DNA from: Citrobacter youngae
GTDB taxonomy: Bacteria; Pseudomonadota; Gammaproteobacteria; Enterobacterales; Enterobacteriaceae
Direction of reading: 5' to 3'
Length of the DNA: 64,000 bases
Assembly (NCBI RefSeq): GCF_003818115.1
Contig: NZ_RPOI01000014.1
Span: forward strand, 103,842-167,841
This document shows positions 43,286-55,904 of this stretch, piece after piece. The position numbers and the translations under genes are program-made. The notes below the pieces were generated by a model. The model had not been told where the DNA came from and did not search any database. It was given only the letters and a program-made list of their open reading frames with translations. Numbering within the stretch: position 1 is the first letter of the stretch; every line of letters starts with the position of its first letter.

Positions 43286-43435
43286 TTGAGCAAGAAGTCA
43301 TCAAAAAAACGCCAGCCGCAGGCTGCGCCGGAAAAACGGGAGACAGTTCCCTTCGGCTATGAAGAAATGCTGACAGAGCTGGAAGCGATTGTGGCCGATG
43401 CCGAGCTACGGCTGGAAGACGAAGAAGCCGCCTGA
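43286..43435 (+). CDS. yhaL: Small YhaL-type protein
   Basis: This 49-residue highly charged protein has a lysine-rich N-terminus (MSKKSSKKRQPQ) followed by an acidic helix (FGYEEMLTELEAIVADAELRL) matching E. coli YhaL. The start is TTG at 43286, eight bases after an AAGGGAG site. It is 26 bp downstream of yhaK, probably co-transcribed. The C-terminal helix resembles the small exonuclease VII subunit pattern (YEE...LE.IV), but this is a weak resemblance. The function is unknown. Confidence 0.85.
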   Translation: MSKKSSKKRQPQAAPEKRETVPFGYEEMLTELEAIVADAELRLEDEEAA

Positions 43436-43484
43436 AAAGGCGGCTTTGACTTAGGCCGGGTGACGACTCCGCCTTACCCGGCCT
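43427..43484. terminator. Two hairpins between yhaL and cyuA
   Basis: GCCGCCT-GAAA-AGGCGGC-TTT (43427-43447) overlaps the yhaL stop and fits a terminator for yhaK-yhaL. AGGCCGGGT (43453-43461) pairs with ACCCGGCCT (43476-43484), a REP-like hairpin next to the cyuA stop. Confidence 0.55.
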
Positions 43485-43489
43485 GAAGA

Positions 43490-44800
43490 TTAATGTGCCT
43501 TACTGGCCATGATCTCAATGATCTGCTTGTCGGTTTCCTGCATCGAACGACACGCCAGCGCACACAGGTTAGAGATAGATTGCTCCACGTTATGCGCCAC
43601 AATGCCTTCATTCCCCGTCACTGCGGTATCGTCCAGCGCCATGAGTACCGCTTTCCAGGCTGCTGACGCACTGGTAGAGACTTTCATTGCGCAACTGTTC
43701 GAGGCGCCATCGCAAATCATCCCACTCACGTCGCCAATCATGCTGCTGATCGCCATCGCGATGGTGTTGTAGCGACCATCCACGATCCATGCCATCCCCG
43801 CCGCGGCGCCCATTGCGGCCGTGGTTGCCGCGCACAGCGCAGACAAACGCGGAAGCTGATGATGGATGTAAATAGCGCTCAGGTGAGACAGCATCAGCGC
43901 ACGCGCCAGTTTCTCCTCATCTGCGCCAAAATGCTCAGCTACCACCATCACTGGGACGGTGGCGGTAATCCCCTGATTACCAGAACCGGAGTTGCTCATC
44001 GCCGGCAGCGTCGCCCCGCCCATTCGCGCATCCGATGCCGCGCTGGTACGAATAAGAATGGCAGTGGAGAGATCGTTCGCCAGCAGACCACGTGCGCACT
44101 GCTTCTCCAGCGTAGTTCCGATGTGCAAGCCCCAGTTGCCGCGCAGTCCTTCCTGAGACAGCGCACCGTTCAGTTTTGCCGCATCAAGAATAAAGCGAAT
44201 AGCGTCAAACGGCACAGCATTCACAAATGCCACAATCTCTTCCAGCGATGTGTGAGACAGTACCGCCAGCGGTGACTCTTGCTTCTCTTCCTCAGCGTTC
44301 TGTTCTGTTGTGAACACCACGCCGTTATTGGTCTCGATGTGTACAATGTTGGTATGACCGCCGACAATCGTCACGCACGCCCATCCTTCAGCACCGTAAA
44401 CCTTCGCTCGGGAAAAGAGGATGTCCTCGCAAGGCTCCTGCAGCATCACAGCAACCTTCCCTGCGTTAAGCATCGTTTTCGCATCAGCAATCGCTTGTGG
44501 TGACGCGTCTTTCAGTACTTCTAACCCAGCCCCGGCATTTCCCCCCAAAGCCCCCAGCGCAGCCGCTACGGGAAGACCTACCATCCCGGTACCCGGCACG
44601 GTAACGCCCATGCCGTTTTTCATCAGGTTTGGTGAGACCCACGCATCAATGCGTTCCACCGCGCCGTCCAGCTCAGAGGATGCGACCGCTGCCGCCAGAG
44701 CCAGAGAGATAGGTTCAGTACAACCCAGCGCAGGTTTTACTTCTTCCTGCACCGCGCGAATAAAACTATCCCATAATGGATTCAATGTAGTCTCAAACAT
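43490..44800 (-). CDS. cyuA: L-cysteine desulfidase (UPF0597)
   Basis: This 436-residue oxygen-sensitive iron-sulfur enzyme (YhaM) degrades L-cysteine to pyruvate, ammonia and sulfide under anaerobiosis. Conserved features are [15 protein letters not shown] near residue 27, [32 protein letters not shown] and [18 protein letters not shown], whose cysteines ligate the cluster. The length is that of E. coli. It is 24 bp downstream of the transporter cyuP in one operon. Confidence 0.94.
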   Translation of the reverse strand: MFETTLNPLWDSFIRAVQEEVKPALGCTEPISLALAAAVASSELDGAVERIDAWVSPNLMKNGMGVTVPGTGMVGLPVAAALGALGGNAGAGLEVLKDASPQAIADAKTMLNAGKVAVMLQEPCEDILFSRAKVYGAEGWACVTIVGGHTNIVHIETNNGVVFTTEQNAEEEKQESPLAVLSHTSLEEIVAFVNAVPFDAIRFILDAAKLNGALSQEGLRGNWGLHIGTTLEKQCARGLLANDLSTAILIRTSAASDARMGGATLPAMSNSGSGNQGITATVPVMVVAEHFGADEEKLARALMLSHLSAIYIHHQLPRLSALCAATTAAMGAAAGMAWIVDGRYNTIAMAISSMIGDVSGMICDGASNSCAMKVSTSASAAWKAVLMALDDTAVTGNEGIVAHNVEQSISNLCALACRSMQETDKQIIEIMASKAH

Positions 44801-44824
44801 AACAACAACCCTTGCTCAGATAAC

Positions 44825-46156
44825 TCAGGAAAATGCCAGGAACGGAGAAACGCACAACAACAGGCCGGTGACGATAATCAGGTATAGAGAGGCGCCTTTG
44901 TATTTGTGCAATGCAGGAACTTTGTAGACCAGCCATGCCGGGATCAAGCAGCCCACCATGCCGAAGATTGGGCTACAAATAGAGGTAAAGCTCAGCACCG
45001 GCGCATTGAGCACAATTGCACTCCAGGCCAGCAGGATGGCGAAAACCATAATGCCGCGCTGAACCAGGGTTTCGTTGATTTTCTCGGCTGGCATTTTGCG
45101 GCGCAGCACGTTCATTACGATCCCCTGAGTCGCTTCACGAAAGCCTAAGTAAACACCGAAGAAGGCGGTCATCACGGCGAAAATGTTCAGGATAACGCTG
45201 ACGATTTTCACCCAACCTGCACCATCACCACTGATAAACTGCGCAGCAATCGCCAGAGCGGAAATGTTCTGCTCATAGGCTTTAACCGCTTCGTCATGCC
45301 CCATCGCCAGCGTGAAGGAAACGGCGTAGAAAAAGACGGTGACAAACAGAATACCGAATGCGATGTTCATAGCACGCAGAGCTTTATGGCGTGCCACCTC
45401 AATCGATTTCTCACGAGAGCGGTACGAAATAACCATCGGGCTTAGCGTCTGAATAAACAGAATTGAAGTCAGGGTAAACGGCAGCGTGATAATTGCGTTT
45501 TTGATCAGCAGCGCCATCGGCGGCAGTGAGCCCGCGTTATACAAATGCCACATTCCCACCATCGATACACCAAGCGCAGCCACCACCAGCAGCTTGGTCA
45601 GCACCATGCCGGTGGAGATTTTAAACAGCAGTTTTTCTCCGCGTGACGAGATGGCCACCAGGATGCAAATCAGCACCAGGCCATAGAACGGGCTGTCGGA
45701 CAGTAAACCTTCAGTAACGCCAAAAGTGTGCAGATAAGAGGCGCTATCGTTAGTGATAGCCGTGGAGTAGACGAACATCCAGATTACCAGCATCACAAAA
45801 TATAATGCGCCTAACAGGATGCCCCAGTTTTTACCCAAATAGCCGCTGATTACGCTCGGGTAGTCTTTGCATTCCGGAGATTCCGCCAGCGTGTTAATAA
45901 ACAGGCGCTGGAATAAATACATCGCAGGATAGCCGATAATGGAGGAGAGCAAGAAAACCCACAGCCCCATCAGACCCACCTGAACGGGAAGGAAAACAAT
46001 CCCCGCACCAATCGCCATCCCAATACTCATAATGACCCAGCCGGTGTCCGTGCTGTCGAACTTAATAGCTTCCCGCCATTCGCTTTCGGTCATTCCCGCC
46101 CGACGCGCAGGCGCTGATGCGTCGAGTATTACGCTGTTATTCGTTGCCGTTTCCAT
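44825..46156 (-). CDS. cyuP: Cysteine/D-serine-type HAAAP permease
   Basis: This 443-residue hydroxy/aromatic amino acid permease (YhaO/DlsT) has 11 predicted transmembrane helices. Early family sequence is TGWVIMSIGMAIGAGIVFLPVQVG. It imports cysteine, and in E. coli D-serine, for the adjacent desulfidase. The start METATNNSVILDAS at 46156 gives the E. coli length; a start five codons upstream is possible. In E. coli the operon is activated by CyuR in response to cysteine, encoded elsewhere. It resembles tdcC further along. Confidence 0.93.
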   Translation of the reverse strand: METATNNSVILDASAPARRAGMTESEWREAIKFDSTDTGWVIMSIGMAIGAGIVFLPVQVGLMGLWVFLLSSIIGYPAMYLFQRLFINTLAESPECKDYPSVISGYLGKNWGILLGALYFVMLVIWMFVYSTAITNDSASYLHTFGVTEGLLSDSPFYGLVLICILVAISSRGEKLLFKISTGMVLTKLLVVAALGVSMVGMWHLYNAGSLPPMALLIKNAIITLPFTLTSILFIQTLSPMVISYRSREKSIEVARHKALRAMNIAFGILFVTVFFYAVSFTLAMGHDEAVKAYEQNISALAIAAQFISGDGAGWVKIVSVILNIFAVMTAFFGVYLGFREATQGIVMNVLRRKMPAEKINETLVQRGIMVFAILLAWSAIVLNAPVLSFTSICSPIFGMVGCLIPAWLVYKVPALHKYKGASLYLIIVTGLLLCVSPFLAFS

Positions 46157-46386
46157 AAAAATCTCGCTCAAAATGTAGGGTAAGGTTTTATTATTTTTCC
46201 GTTCCGCATCAATGCGATACGCGGTACGAGTCGTGCAGGCGAGTTCGTTAGAATGGAGAAATCATACGCCGAGGGTCAGAGAAAAACTTCACATAAATAC
46301 CCCTTCATTTCATGATGTTTAATAAAATTATTCTATTTTATATTTACAAAATGGGATTATTTTCTATTTTTGAAGCAGATCACAAC

Positions 46387-46414
46387 AAAAAAAAGGGCGC
46401 ACTCAAGTGCGCCC
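46387..46414 (-). terminator. tdcG (tdc operon) terminator
   Basis: GGGCGCACT-CA-AGTGCGCCC (46395-46414) lies downstream of tdcG and is followed on the minus strand by eight T residues. Confidence 0.94.
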
Positions 46415-46439
46415 AAAGGAGAAATAAACACAAATTCAG

Positions 46440-47804
46440 TTAAGTGCAAATCACTTTGATAGCCAGGCCTCCACGTGAAGTTTCACGGTATTTGTCGTTC
46501 ATGTCTTTGCCCGTCTCATACATGGTCTCGATCACTTTATCGAGCGAAACGCGTGGTTCTGACGTCCTACGTAGCGCCATGCGCGCGGCGTTGACGGCTT
46601 TCACTGCGTTGATCGCATTACGTTCAATGCACGGGATTTGCACCTGCCCGGCCACCGGATCGCAGGTCAGCCCCAGGTTATGCTCCATAGCGATTTCCGC
46701 CGCAATACACACCTGAGACGGGCTACCGCCAAGCAACTCTGTCAACCCGGCAGCCGCCATTGAACAGGCTACGCCAATTTCCCCCTGGCAGCCGACTTCG
46801 GCACCCGAAATCGAGGCATTCATCTTATACAGCGCACCTATCGCCCCCGCGGCCAGCAAATAACGGGCGATGGAGTTGGCATTCACCGGACGGCGGAACT
46901 TGTCGTAATAGGCCAGGACGGCGGGAATAATCCCGCATGCACCGTTGGTCGGTGCGGTCACCACCCGACACCCGGCGGCGTTTTCTTCGCTCACGGCCAG
47001 CGCGAACATGTTGATCCAGTCAATGACGTTCATCGGGTCGCTGGACAGGTTGTCGCTGGAAACCAGCAGCCGACGCAGTGCCACGGCGCGACGCGGTACA
47101 TTAAGCGGGCCCGGAAGCACACCTTCGGTATTCATGCCGCGCTCAATCCCGGCATGCATGACGTCCCAAATGGCAGCAAAGCCAGCATCGATTTCTTCTT
47201 TGCTGCGCATCGCCAGTTCGTTTTGCATCATCAGGCCGGAAACAGACAGCCCGTTGCGCTCACACAGTTTCAGCAGTTCGCTGGCGGAATGAAAATTGTA
47301 GGGCACGTGTGCTTCAACATCATGCGCCTGACCAAATTGCTCCTCTTCAACGATAAAACCACCGCCGACGGAGTAATAGGTTTTGCTTAACAGCGTCTCG
47401 CTGCCGTTCCACGCGGTGATACGCATACCATTTTCATGGCGTGGCAGCGTTTCGGCGTGAAAGAGAATATTTTCGTCTGGGGAGAAATCGACAATATGCG
47501 TGCCCTCTGCCACCGGTAAACGTCCGGTACGGGCTACTTCCTGAGTAAAACCAGCGATTGAATCTATATTAACGTTTTGCGGACTGTTACCGGCCAGCCC
47601 CATCATGATGGCGACATCTGTCGCATGACCTTTTCCGGTCAGGGAAAGCGATCCATAAAGATCGACCACAATATGTGTGGCCCTGGGAAGTTCCCCGCTG
47701 CTGACCAACAGATCAATAAAGCTTTTACCTGCATTCATTGGCCCCACGGTATGGGAGCTGGAAGGTCCAATGCCAATCTTGAAAATATCGAATGCGCTAA
47801 TCAT
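46440..47804 (-). CDS. tdcG: L-serine dehydratase
   Basis: This 454-residue iron-sulfur L-serine dehydratase of the SdaA type makes pyruvate from serine anaerobically. N-terminal SAFDIFKIGIGPSSSHTVGPM is diagnostic. Cluster cysteines are visible in APTNGACGIIPAV, GLTCDPVAG and VQIPCIERNAINA. The ATG at 47804 (MISAFDIF) gives the E. coli length; an ATG two codons upstream exists. It is last in the tdcABCDEFG operon and followed by a strong terminator. Confidence 0.95.
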   Translation of the reverse strand: MISAFDIFKIGIGPSSSHTVGPMNAGKSFIDLLVSSGELPRATHIVVDLYGSLSLTGKGHATDVAIMMGLAGNSPQNVNIDSIAGFTQEVARTGRLPVAEGTHIVDFSPDENILFHAETLPRHENGMRITAWNGSETLLSKTYYSVGGGFIVEEEQFGQAHDVEAHVPYNFHSASELLKLCERNGLSVSGLMMQNELAMRSKEEIDAGFAAIWDVMHAGIERGMNTEGVLPGPLNVPRRAVALRRLLVSSDNLSSDPMNVIDWINMFALAVSEENAAGCRVVTAPTNGACGIIPAVLAYYDKFRRPVNANSIARYLLAAGAIGALYKMNASISGAEVGCQGEIGVACSMAAAGLTELLGGSPSQVCIAAEIAMEHNLGLTCDPVAGQVQIPCIERNAINAVKAVNAARMALRRTSEPRVSLDKVIETMYETGKDMNDKYRETSRGGLAIKVICT

Positions 47805-47891
47805 ATCCACACCCTCGGATTGCCGTTCAGTGAAGACCAGGTTTCACACTCATTAAGGATCGGGGCGATCCTGAGATCGCCCCGCAAGGGA

Positions 47892-48287
47892 TTACAGCAT
47901 GTCGCCACGTACGGCGATGGCTTCAATCTCCAGCTTCACATCCTTCGGTAAGCGAGCGACCTGCACGCAGCTGCGCGTAGGGTAGATTGCCTTATGCTCA
48001 TCAAAGAACTGCTGGTACACCTGATTGATGGTGGCGAAGTCGTTCAGGTCGGAAACGAAAACGGTGGTCTTCACGATATCGCTCACTTTCAAACCTGCAG
48101 ACTCGACAATCGCTTTCACGTTCTCCAGGCTTTGACGCGCCTGATCGGCTACGTTTTCCGCCACTTCACCGGTCTGTGGACACACCGGGATTTGACCTGA
48201 CGTCAATACCATGCTGCCCAGATCCACACCCTGTACGTAAGGCCCAATCGCCCCTGGCGCACATTCGGTTGCAATAACTTTTCTCAT
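47892..48287 (-). CDS. tdcF: RidA-family enamine/imine deaminase
   Basis: This 131-residue YjgF/YER057c/UK114 protein hydrolyses reactive enamine intermediates released by PLP dehydratases such as TdcB. Signatures are APGAIGPYVQGVDLGSMVLTSGQIP and PTRSCVQVARLPKDVKLEIEA, with the conserved arginine. The start at 48287 (MRKVIATE) is preceded by a GGAGGG-type site; a longer frame to 48335 overlaps tdcE and is rejected. It lies between tdcE and tdcG. Confidence 0.94.
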   Translation of the reverse strand: MRKVIATECAPGAIGPYVQGVDLGSMVLTSGQIPVCPQTGEVAENVADQARQSLENVKAIVESAGLKVSDIVKTTVFVSDLNDFATINQVYQQFFDEHKAIYPTRSCVQVARLPKDVKLEIEAIAVRGDML

Positions 48288-48300
48288 AGTCCCTCCGGCG

Positions 48301-50595
48301 TCAGAGCGCCTGGGTGAAAGTACGTGAAATAACATCCTGCTGCTGTTCGCGGGTCAGCGCGTTGAAGCGCACCGCATAGCCAGACACGCGGATCGTCAGG
48401 TTCGGATAGTTTTCCGGGTGCTCAATGGCATCCATCAACATTTCACGGTTCATGACGTTAACGTTCAGATGCTGCCCGCCTTCCACATGCGCTTCATGAT
48501 GGAAGTAACCGTCCAGCAGACCGACCAGGTTGGTTTTACGTACGCTGTCCTCTTTGCCCAGCGCTGCCGGCACAATGGAGAAGGTGTACGAGATACCGTC
48601 TTTGGCATAGGTAAACGGCAGTTTGGCGACCGAGGTTAACGACGCCACCGCACCTTTACGATCGCGGCCATGCATCGGGTTCGCCCCTGGCGCAAACGGC
48701 GTACCTGCGCGACGTCCGTCCGGCGTGTTACCGGTTTTCTGTCCGTACACTACGTTGGAAGTGATGGTCAGGATGGACTGCGTCGGCACCGCGTTACGGT
48801 AAGTTGGCAACACTTTAATTTTCTTCATAAAGCGTTCGACCAGGTCGCAGGCAATGCTGTCCACGCGCTCGTCGTTGTTGCCGTACTGCGGATAGTCGCC
48901 TTCGATTTCGAAATCAATTGCCAGGCCGTTTTCATCGCGAATCGGTTTCACGCGGGCGTACTTAATAGCCGACAGAGAATCCGCCGCTACGGACAGACCC
49001 GCCATGCCGCAGGCCATCGTGCGATAGACATCACGATCGTGCAGCGCCATCAGCGAGGCTTCGTAGCTGTACTTGTCGTGCATGTAGTGGATGATGTTCA
49101 GCGCACTGATGTACTGCACGGCCAGCCAGTCCATAAAGTGGTCCAGGCTCTCCATCACCGTATCGTAGTCCAGCACGTCATCCATCATCGGTGCTGTTTT
49201 CGGCCCGACCTGGATTTTCAGCTTCTCATCCACACCGCCGTTGATTGCGTACAGCAAAGTTTTGGCGAGGTTGGCACGCGCCCCGAAGAACTGCATTTGT
49301 TTGCCGATAACCATCGGGCTGACGCAGCAGGCAATGGCATAGTCATCGCTGTCAAAGTCGGCACGCATCAAATCGTCGTTTTCATACTGCAAAGACGAGG
49401 TGATGATAGACACCTGGGCGGCGTACTTTTTAAAGGCGATTGGTAGCTGTTCAGACCACAGCACCGTCAGGTTCGGCTCTGGTGCCGGGCCCATGGTGTG
49501 CAGCGTATGCAGATAGCGGAACGAGTTTTTCGTCACCAGCGTGCGGCCATCAAGCCCCATACCACCGATAACTTCGGTCGCCCAGATAGGGTCGCCTGAG
49601 AACAGGGTGTCGAATTCCGGCGTACGCAGGAAGCGTACCATACGGATCTTCATAATGAAGTGGTCGATCAGCTCCTGCGCCTGCTGCTCGTCTAAAATTC
49701 CCGCTTTGAAATCGCGCTCAATGTAGATGTCGAGGAACGATGCGGTGCGACCCAGCGACATCGCGCCGCCGTTCTGCGATTTCACCGCAGCCAGATAAGC
49801 AAAGTACACCCACTGTACCGCTTCCTGCGCATTACGCGCCGGGCGGGAGATATCGCAGCCATATTTCGCCGCCATTTCCTGCATTTGCAGCAGAGCGCGA
49901 CGGTGCTCAGACAGCTCTTCACGCAGACGAATCGTGGCTTCAAGATTCTGGCCCCACTCCAGGTTCGACTGGAGATCGGCAAACTGCAGTTCACGCTCGC
50001 GCACCAGGTAGCGAATACCGTACAGCGCCACGCGGCGATAGTCACCGATGATACGGCCACGACCATAGCCGTCCGGCAGACCGGTCAGCACGCCGGATTT
50101 ACGGCAGCGCAGCATATCCGGAGAGTAGGCGTCGAATACACCCTGGTTATGGGTTTTACGCAGTTCAGTAAACTGGTACTCAAAATCAGCATCCATTTCA
50201 CGGCCATAAGCATCAAAAGAGCTTTTGATCATGTTGATGCCGCCAAACGGATGCAGAGCACGCTTGAGTGGCTTATCCGTTTGCAGACCGACGATTTTTT
50301 CCAGTTCCTGTTCAATATAACCCGCATCGTGTGCGGTAATTGTCGTCGCAATATTGGTATCAAAATCAACCGGCGCATGCGTCGAGTTTTCAATACGGAT
50401 GCCCGCCATGACTTTTTCCCACAATGCTGTGGTCGCAGGCGTGGCTTCGGCGAGGAAAGATTCATCCCCTTCATAAGGTGTATAGTTGTGCTGAATAAAA
50501 TCACGGACATTAATTTCTTCTTTCCAGTCCGTACCTTTAAAGCCATTCCAGGCTTCGGCATACAGCATATCGCTGGTATCGATATTTACCTTCAT
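48301..50595 (-). CDS. tdcE: 2-ketobutyrate formate-lyase / pyruvate formate-lyase
   Basis: This 764-residue glycyl-radical enzyme cleaves 2-ketobutyrate to propionyl-CoA and formate, and also pyruvate. The adjacent catalytic cysteines are in [10 protein letters not shown] (near residue 424), and the C-terminal glycyl radical motif is [12 protein letters not shown]. The length equals E. coli TdcE. Activation needs PflA, encoded elsewhere. It sits between tdcD and tdcF. Confidence 0.96.
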   Translation of the reverse strand: MKVNIDTSDMLYAEAWNGFKGTDWKEEINVRDFIQHNYTPYEGDESFLAEATPATTALWEKVMAGIRIENSTHAPVDFDTNIATTITAHDAGYIEQELEKIVGLQTDKPLKRALHPFGGINMIKSSFDAYGREMDADFEYQFTELRKTHNQGVFDAYSPDMLRCRKSGVLTGLPDGYGRGRIIGDYRRVALYGIRYLVRERELQFADLQSNLEWGQNLEATIRLREELSEHRRALLQMQEMAAKYGCDISRPARNAQEAVQWVYFAYLAAVKSQNGGAMSLGRTASFLDIYIERDFKAGILDEQQAQELIDHFIMKIRMVRFLRTPEFDTLFSGDPIWATEVIGGMGLDGRTLVTKNSFRYLHTLHTMGPAPEPNLTVLWSEQLPIAFKKYAAQVSIITSSLQYENDDLMRADFDSDDYAIACCVSPMVIGKQMQFFGARANLAKTLLYAINGGVDEKLKIQVGPKTAPMMDDVLDYDTVMESLDHFMDWLAVQYISALNIIHYMHDKYSYEASLMALHDRDVYRTMACGMAGLSVAADSLSAIKYARVKPIRDENGLAIDFEIEGDYPQYGNNDERVDSIACDLVERFMKKIKVLPTYRNAVPTQSILTITSNVVYGQKTGNTPDGRRAGTPFAPGANPMHGRDRKGAVASLTSVAKLPFTYAKDGISYTFSIVPAALGKEDSVRKTNLVGLLDGYFHHEAHVEGGQHLNVNVMNREMLMDAIEHPENYPNLTIRVSGYAVRFNALTREQQQDVISRTFTQAL

Positions 50596-50623
50596 GAAAA
50601 ATAATCTCTCTGCTGAAAATTAA

Positions 50624-51832
50624 TTATGCAAATTCTACTGGTGTATTAATTTTGCCTAACGCAATGGCATCACGCGCAATCATTTTCTCTTCATTCGTGG
50701 GAATAACCGCACAAATAACATGAGCATCTTTATTGGAGATAATTCTTTCGCCATGGGAATTTGGCAGACTATTCATTTCACTGTCGATATTCACACCTAA
50801 AACAGCAAGGTGCTCAATCACCAGGCGGCGAATTAATACCGAGTTTTCACCTATTCCACCGGTGAAAATAATCCCATCAAGACGATGCAGCGATGCGGCA
50901 TGCCCGGCGATATGACGCGCGATACGATGCACAAACGTTTTAATCGCCAGTTGCGCACGCTCATGTCCCTCGTGCCAGGCTTTTTCCAGCGTACGTAAGT
51001 CGGACGACAAACCGGAAATACCCAGCAGGCCAGATTCCTTATTCACTACGCGTTCAAGGTCGCTTAGCGTCTGGTTGGTTTCACTGGCGATCCACGCCAT
51101 CGCACCGAAGTCCACATCACCGCTGCGTGTCCCCATCATCAGGCCTTCCAGCGGCGTCATCCCCATCGAGGTATCCACGCTCTGTCCATTACGCACCGCA
51201 CAGATAGACGCCCCATTCCCGAGGTGAGCCACAACCAGGCCAGAATCATCGTGCGGTAGCTCAAGCAGCTCATGCGCACGTTGAGAAACATAGCGATGCG
51301 ACGTGCCGTGGAAGCCGTAACGACGAACACCCAGCTCCTCAAAATATTTCCACGGTAAACCGTACATATACGCTTCAGGCGCCATTGTCTGGTGGAAGCT
51401 GGTATCAAATACCGCAACCTGCTGCACGCCTGGGAAAAGATGCTGAGCAGATTCGATTCCGCTTAAGTTCGCATAATTATGTAAAGGCGCTAAAGGCGAT
51501 ACCCGGCGGATATTTTCGATAACTTCATCAGTAATAATGGCTGATTCGGTAAAGATATTTCCGCCGTGGGCAATGCGGTGGCCAATTAAGGCCACGCTGT
51601 CCATTAAATTACGTTTCTCCAGTTCAACGGCAATGGCTTTTAATGCGTCTTCGTAGCTGTGGTGAGCCAGCTTAGCTGGCTCTCCTCCATTAATTGCTAT
51701 GAACGCATTTTCAGAGTTAATACCGTCTGCAATTCCCGCCAGTAAAACTTCACAGTTTGCTGCATCCAGCACTGAGAATTTAATGGAAGATGAACCACAG
51801 TTAATAACCAGTACTACCGGAAACTCATTCAT
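50624..51832 (-). CDS. tdcD: Propionate/acetate kinase
   Basis: This 402-residue acetokinase-family enzyme converts propionyl phosphate and ADP to propionate and ATP, the energy-yielding step of the threonine pathway. The ATPase signature [17 protein letters not shown] is N-terminal, and [14 protein letters not shown] and the GTRSGDVD segment are typical. The length equals E. coli TdcD. It lies 28 bp before tdcE and 31 bp after tdcC. Confidence 0.95.
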   Translation of the reverse strand: MNEFPVVLVINCGSSSIKFSVLDAANCEVLLAGIADGINSENAFIAINGGEPAKLAHHSYEDALKAIAVELEKRNLMDSVALIGHRIAHGGNIFTESAIITDEVIENIRRVSPLAPLHNYANLSGIESAQHLFPGVQQVAVFDTSFHQTMAPEAYMYGLPWKYFEELGVRRYGFHGTSHRYVSQRAHELLELPHDDSGLVVAHLGNGASICAVRNGQSVDTSMGMTPLEGLMMGTRSGDVDFGAMAWIASETNQTLSDLERVVNKESGLLGISGLSSDLRTLEKAWHEGHERAQLAIKTFVHRIARHIAGHAASLHRLDGIIFTGGIGENSVLIRRLVIEHLAVLGVNIDSEMNSLPNSHGERIISNKDAHVICAVIPTNEEKMIARDAIALGKINTPVEFA

Positions 51833-51863
51833 TTCACTACTCCGCTCATCCTGAGCTTATGGA

Positions 51864-53198
<1,335 letters not shown>

Positions 53199-53217
53199 CT
53201 ATCCTCAACGAAGTATA

Positions 53218-54207
53218 TTAAGCGTCAACTAAACCAGTAATTTGAGATACACGAGAAAGGTCGATATTACCGCCAGAAATAATGCTGACTGTTTTTCTGT
53301 TCTGGATATAGCTATCTAATTTCCCGCTTAATAATGCTGCGCATGCCAGCGCACCGGCACCTTCAGTCACAACTTTATTTCGCTGAATTAATGCCACCAT
53401 GCTGTTGCGAATTTCATCTTCGCTGACCAGGACAATGTCATCCACCAACTCACGAACAATTTCATACGTTAAAGTACCCGGGCGAGAGACGTCACAACCA
53501 TCCGCCAGGGTGCCGGTCGTTCGGTGCGTGGTTATTTCTCCAGCGTGGAAAGATGCCGCCATGCCGTGAACGTTTTCAGACTGCACACCAATAATTCTAA
53601 TTGTTGGGTTGATAGATTTAATTGCTACGGCAATACCCGCAATCAGTCCGCCACCGCCAATTGGTACAATCACGTTATCGACATCGTACAGATCTTCTAA
53701 AATTTCCAGGCCAATCGTTCCCTGGCCCGCAATAACTTTCGGGTCATCGTATGGCGGAATAAAGATACGGCCTTCCGTTTCCACAATCTCGCTGACCTTC
53801 GCGATGGTGTCGTTGAAGTTGTCGCCGTGCAGCACAACTTCTGCGGAATAATCGCAGGTTGCCGCCACTTTAGACTTCGGCGCGCCTTTTGGCATCACCA
53901 CTTTGCCGTCGATACCGAGCATAGCGCAGGAGAGAGAAACGCCCTGCGCATGGTTACCTGCAGAACACGCCACCACGCCCTTCATTCTTTCTGCTTCAGT
54001 TAAGGAACTGAGCTTGTTAAAAGCGCCACGGATTTTAAATGAACCGGTACGCTGCATGTTTTCAAACTTGAGGAAAATTTCCCCTTTGCAACGTTCACTA
54101 AAATAGTTAGAGCGAGGCATTCCCGTTTTATAAATTTTCCCCGCCAGTCTTTTTTTCGCTTCGAGGATATCTTCAATTGCAACTGGGAGATCGTATGTAA
54201 TGTGCAT
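53218..54207 (-). CDS. tdcB: Catabolic threonine dehydratase
   Basis: This 329-residue PLP-dependent fold II enzyme deaminates threonine to 2-ketobutyrate and is activated by AMP in E. coli. The PLP lysine is in [17 protein letters not shown] (near residue 58), and the phosphate-binding glycine loop is [13 protein letters not shown]. Unlike biosynthetic IlvA it lacks the C-terminal regulatory domain. It is second in the tdc operon, 98 bp after tdcA. Confidence 0.96.
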   Translation of the reverse strand: MHITYDLPVAIEDILEAKKRLAGKIYKTGMPRSNYFSERCKGEIFLKFENMQRTGSFKIRGAFNKLSSLTEAERMKGVVACSAGNHAQGVSLSCAMLGIDGKVVMPKGAPKSKVAATCDYSAEVVLHGDNFNDTIAKVSEIVETEGRIFIPPYDDPKVIAGQGTIGLEILEDLYDVDNVIVPIGGGGLIAGIAVAIKSINPTIRIIGVQSENVHGMAASFHAGEITTHRTTGTLADGCDVSRPGTLTYEIVRELVDDIVLVSEDEIRNSMVALIQRNKVVTEGAGALACAALLSGKLDSYIQNRKTVSIISGGNIDLSRVSQITGLVDA

Positions 54208-54305
54208 TAGAACCTCTTACCTGGGTATTAAAGTAAATAGATAGCCGTGACCAACGTCTGATATAGACCGATGGCGTTAATTTCTCATTAAAACAAGTTC
54301 AATCT

Positions 54306-55244
54306 TTAATCAATTTCAATTAATTGCTTTCGCCTACAAGAATTATATGATGAATATTCTTTGGCTAATTCAACCAAAATAGATGCTGCTTTTTTTATTC
54401 GATATTTTTTAGACCAAACGGCGGCATAACGTGCAACCGGTAAGGCTTCTTCTACCGGGATAGTAATAAACTGGTCTGAACCAAATGGGGCGGTCATATC
54501 ACAGGGAATTACTGTTAAGAAATCAGCATTGAGAACAAGATTATAAATCGTGACAACGGAGTCTGTTTTAACGATGTTTTCACTGCTGATGCCATTATTT
54601 TGTAACGTGGTGAGAAGTTCGCTGTAGTAACCCATATTCGTTTGTGGCAACACCCACTGTTCGTTTTTCAACGCGCTCAGCGAGGTGATGCCGGTGCATG
54701 TTCGGGACTTACTGGCCACCAGAATAAACTCTGACTCAAAAAGCGGCTCAACATGGAGGTCCTGCAGTTTCATCTCATCGCTCAGCGTACCAATGGCGAA
54801 ATCCAGACGCCCATCGCGTACCGCAGGTAAGAAAGAGGAGAGCTGAGCCTCATACATGGAAACCTGCGCTTTCGGGAACACCTCTTTAAATTTTTTTATC
54901 ATGCCGGACATGATGGTAAAGGCGATCAGTGAAGGGAAGCCAAACGACACATCAACGACCGCGTTGCTGGTCATGCTGTTCATCTCATCAACCATGTTTT
55001 TCATTTCGCGGGTAATGGATTCAGACCATGAAAGCATCACCTGACCTGCCTGGGTCAGTGTCACACCGGTATTTTTACGTACGACTAACTCAATGCCAAA
55101 ATAAGCCTCAACATCGTTAATGATTTTGCTGACAGCGGGTTGAGTTAAACCTAATTCTTTTGCAGCCGAGCCGATAGAACCACTTCTAATGACTTCCTGA
55201 AAGACCACTAAATGCTGTGTTTTAGGGAGAGTAATAGTATTCAT
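54306..55244 (-). CDS. tdcA: LysR-family activator of the tdc operon
   Basis: This 312-residue LysR regulator activates its own operon. The winged helix is at residues 5-65 (HLVVFQEVIRSGSIGSAAKELGLTQPAVSKIINDVEAYFG). The ligand domain follows, with the family's LVASKSRTCTGITSL segment. The length equals E. coli TdcA. A CRP-like site lies 64-79 bp upstream, consistent with known CRP dependence. The E. coli partner gene tdcR is not seen upstream; an unrelated block begins instead. Confidence 0.95.
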   Translation of the reverse strand: MNTITLPKTQHLVVFQEVIRSGSIGSAAKELGLTQPAVSKIINDVEAYFGIELVVRKNTGVTLTQAGQVMLSWSESITREMKNMVDEMNSMTSNAVVDVSFGFPSLIAFTIMSGMIKKFKEVFPKAQVSMYEAQLSSFLPAVRDGRLDFAIGTLSDEMKLQDLHVEPLFESEFILVASKSRTCTGITSLSALKNEQWVLPQTNMGYYSELLTTLQNNGISSENIVKTDSVVTIYNLVLNADFLTVIPCDMTAPFGSDQFITIPVEEALPVARYAAVWSKKYRIKKAASILVELAKEYSSYNSCRRKQLIEID

Positions 55245-55307
55245 ATCGACCTGCGTTAATTACTTTGTTGACGGCAGGAAGTGTACCAAATTAAGCAATC
55301 GAGGATA

Positions 55308-55323
55308 TGTGCGACCACTCACA
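55308..55323 (-). promoter_or_regulatory. CRP site of the tdc operon
   Basis: On the minus strand TGTGA-GTGGTC-GCACA matches the TGTGA-N6-TCACA consensus with one mismatch. It lies 64 bp upstream of tdcA, and the E. coli tdc promoter is CRP-dependent. Confidence 0.75.
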
Positions 55324-55697
55324 AATCCCCTTCACTTACATTTTGTAAGATTATTATTAAACAATAAAATTCTTTATAATCAATAAATTACAAAAACACG
55401 ATCTCACTTTAACCTGACTTTAATCAAAAAAAGATGGGGGGATAACGGAATTTTATGGCAATAACACACCTGTTTTTTCCGCTATTTCCAAAAATCGCGA
55501 AAGGCTATATTTCAATCAATTACAGAGCAATTATCCGGCAAAATGATGCTTAAATTTAATAAGCAACTTATCAAATTTAATTATATTTTAATTGTAACCA
55601 TGAATAAATAACGCCATGCATCACATTTTTTCGCCTTATTTGTTTGTAAAGAAACATTGCATTTATTAATATTTAAACCAAATCACACATAAAATTA

Positions 55698-55904
55698 TCA
55701 TATGCAACATTGTATTAACACTGATTTTGTGCGATTTATCAGCGAGTAATTTTGTGATGGCGATCGATTGCGTTCATTTATTCTCGAGAGAAACGTATCG
55801 CACAGCGTTTTGTGTTGGTTGTCACAAAACGGGAAATATCCACCAGTACCTTTTACCAGATAAAGAACGTTATCCCCTTCAATAAAGGGAAGGCCACTTC
55901 TCAT
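55698..55904 (-). CDS. Doubtful small ORF downstream of the fusion gene
   Basis: A 68-codon frame (MRSGLPFIEGDNVLYLVKGTG...) starts 14 bp after the RAYT-HisRS stop codon, on the same strand. I recognise no family. The GDNVLYLVKG stretch faintly recalls a cyclic-nucleotide-binding fold, but that is not enough. The ribosome site is poor. It may be a decayed gene, the 3' tail of the inserted block or chance. Confidence 0.25.
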   Translation of the reverse strand: MRSGLPFIEGDNVLYLVKGTGGYFPFCDNQHKTLCDTFLSRINERNRSPSQNYSLINRTKSVLIQCCI

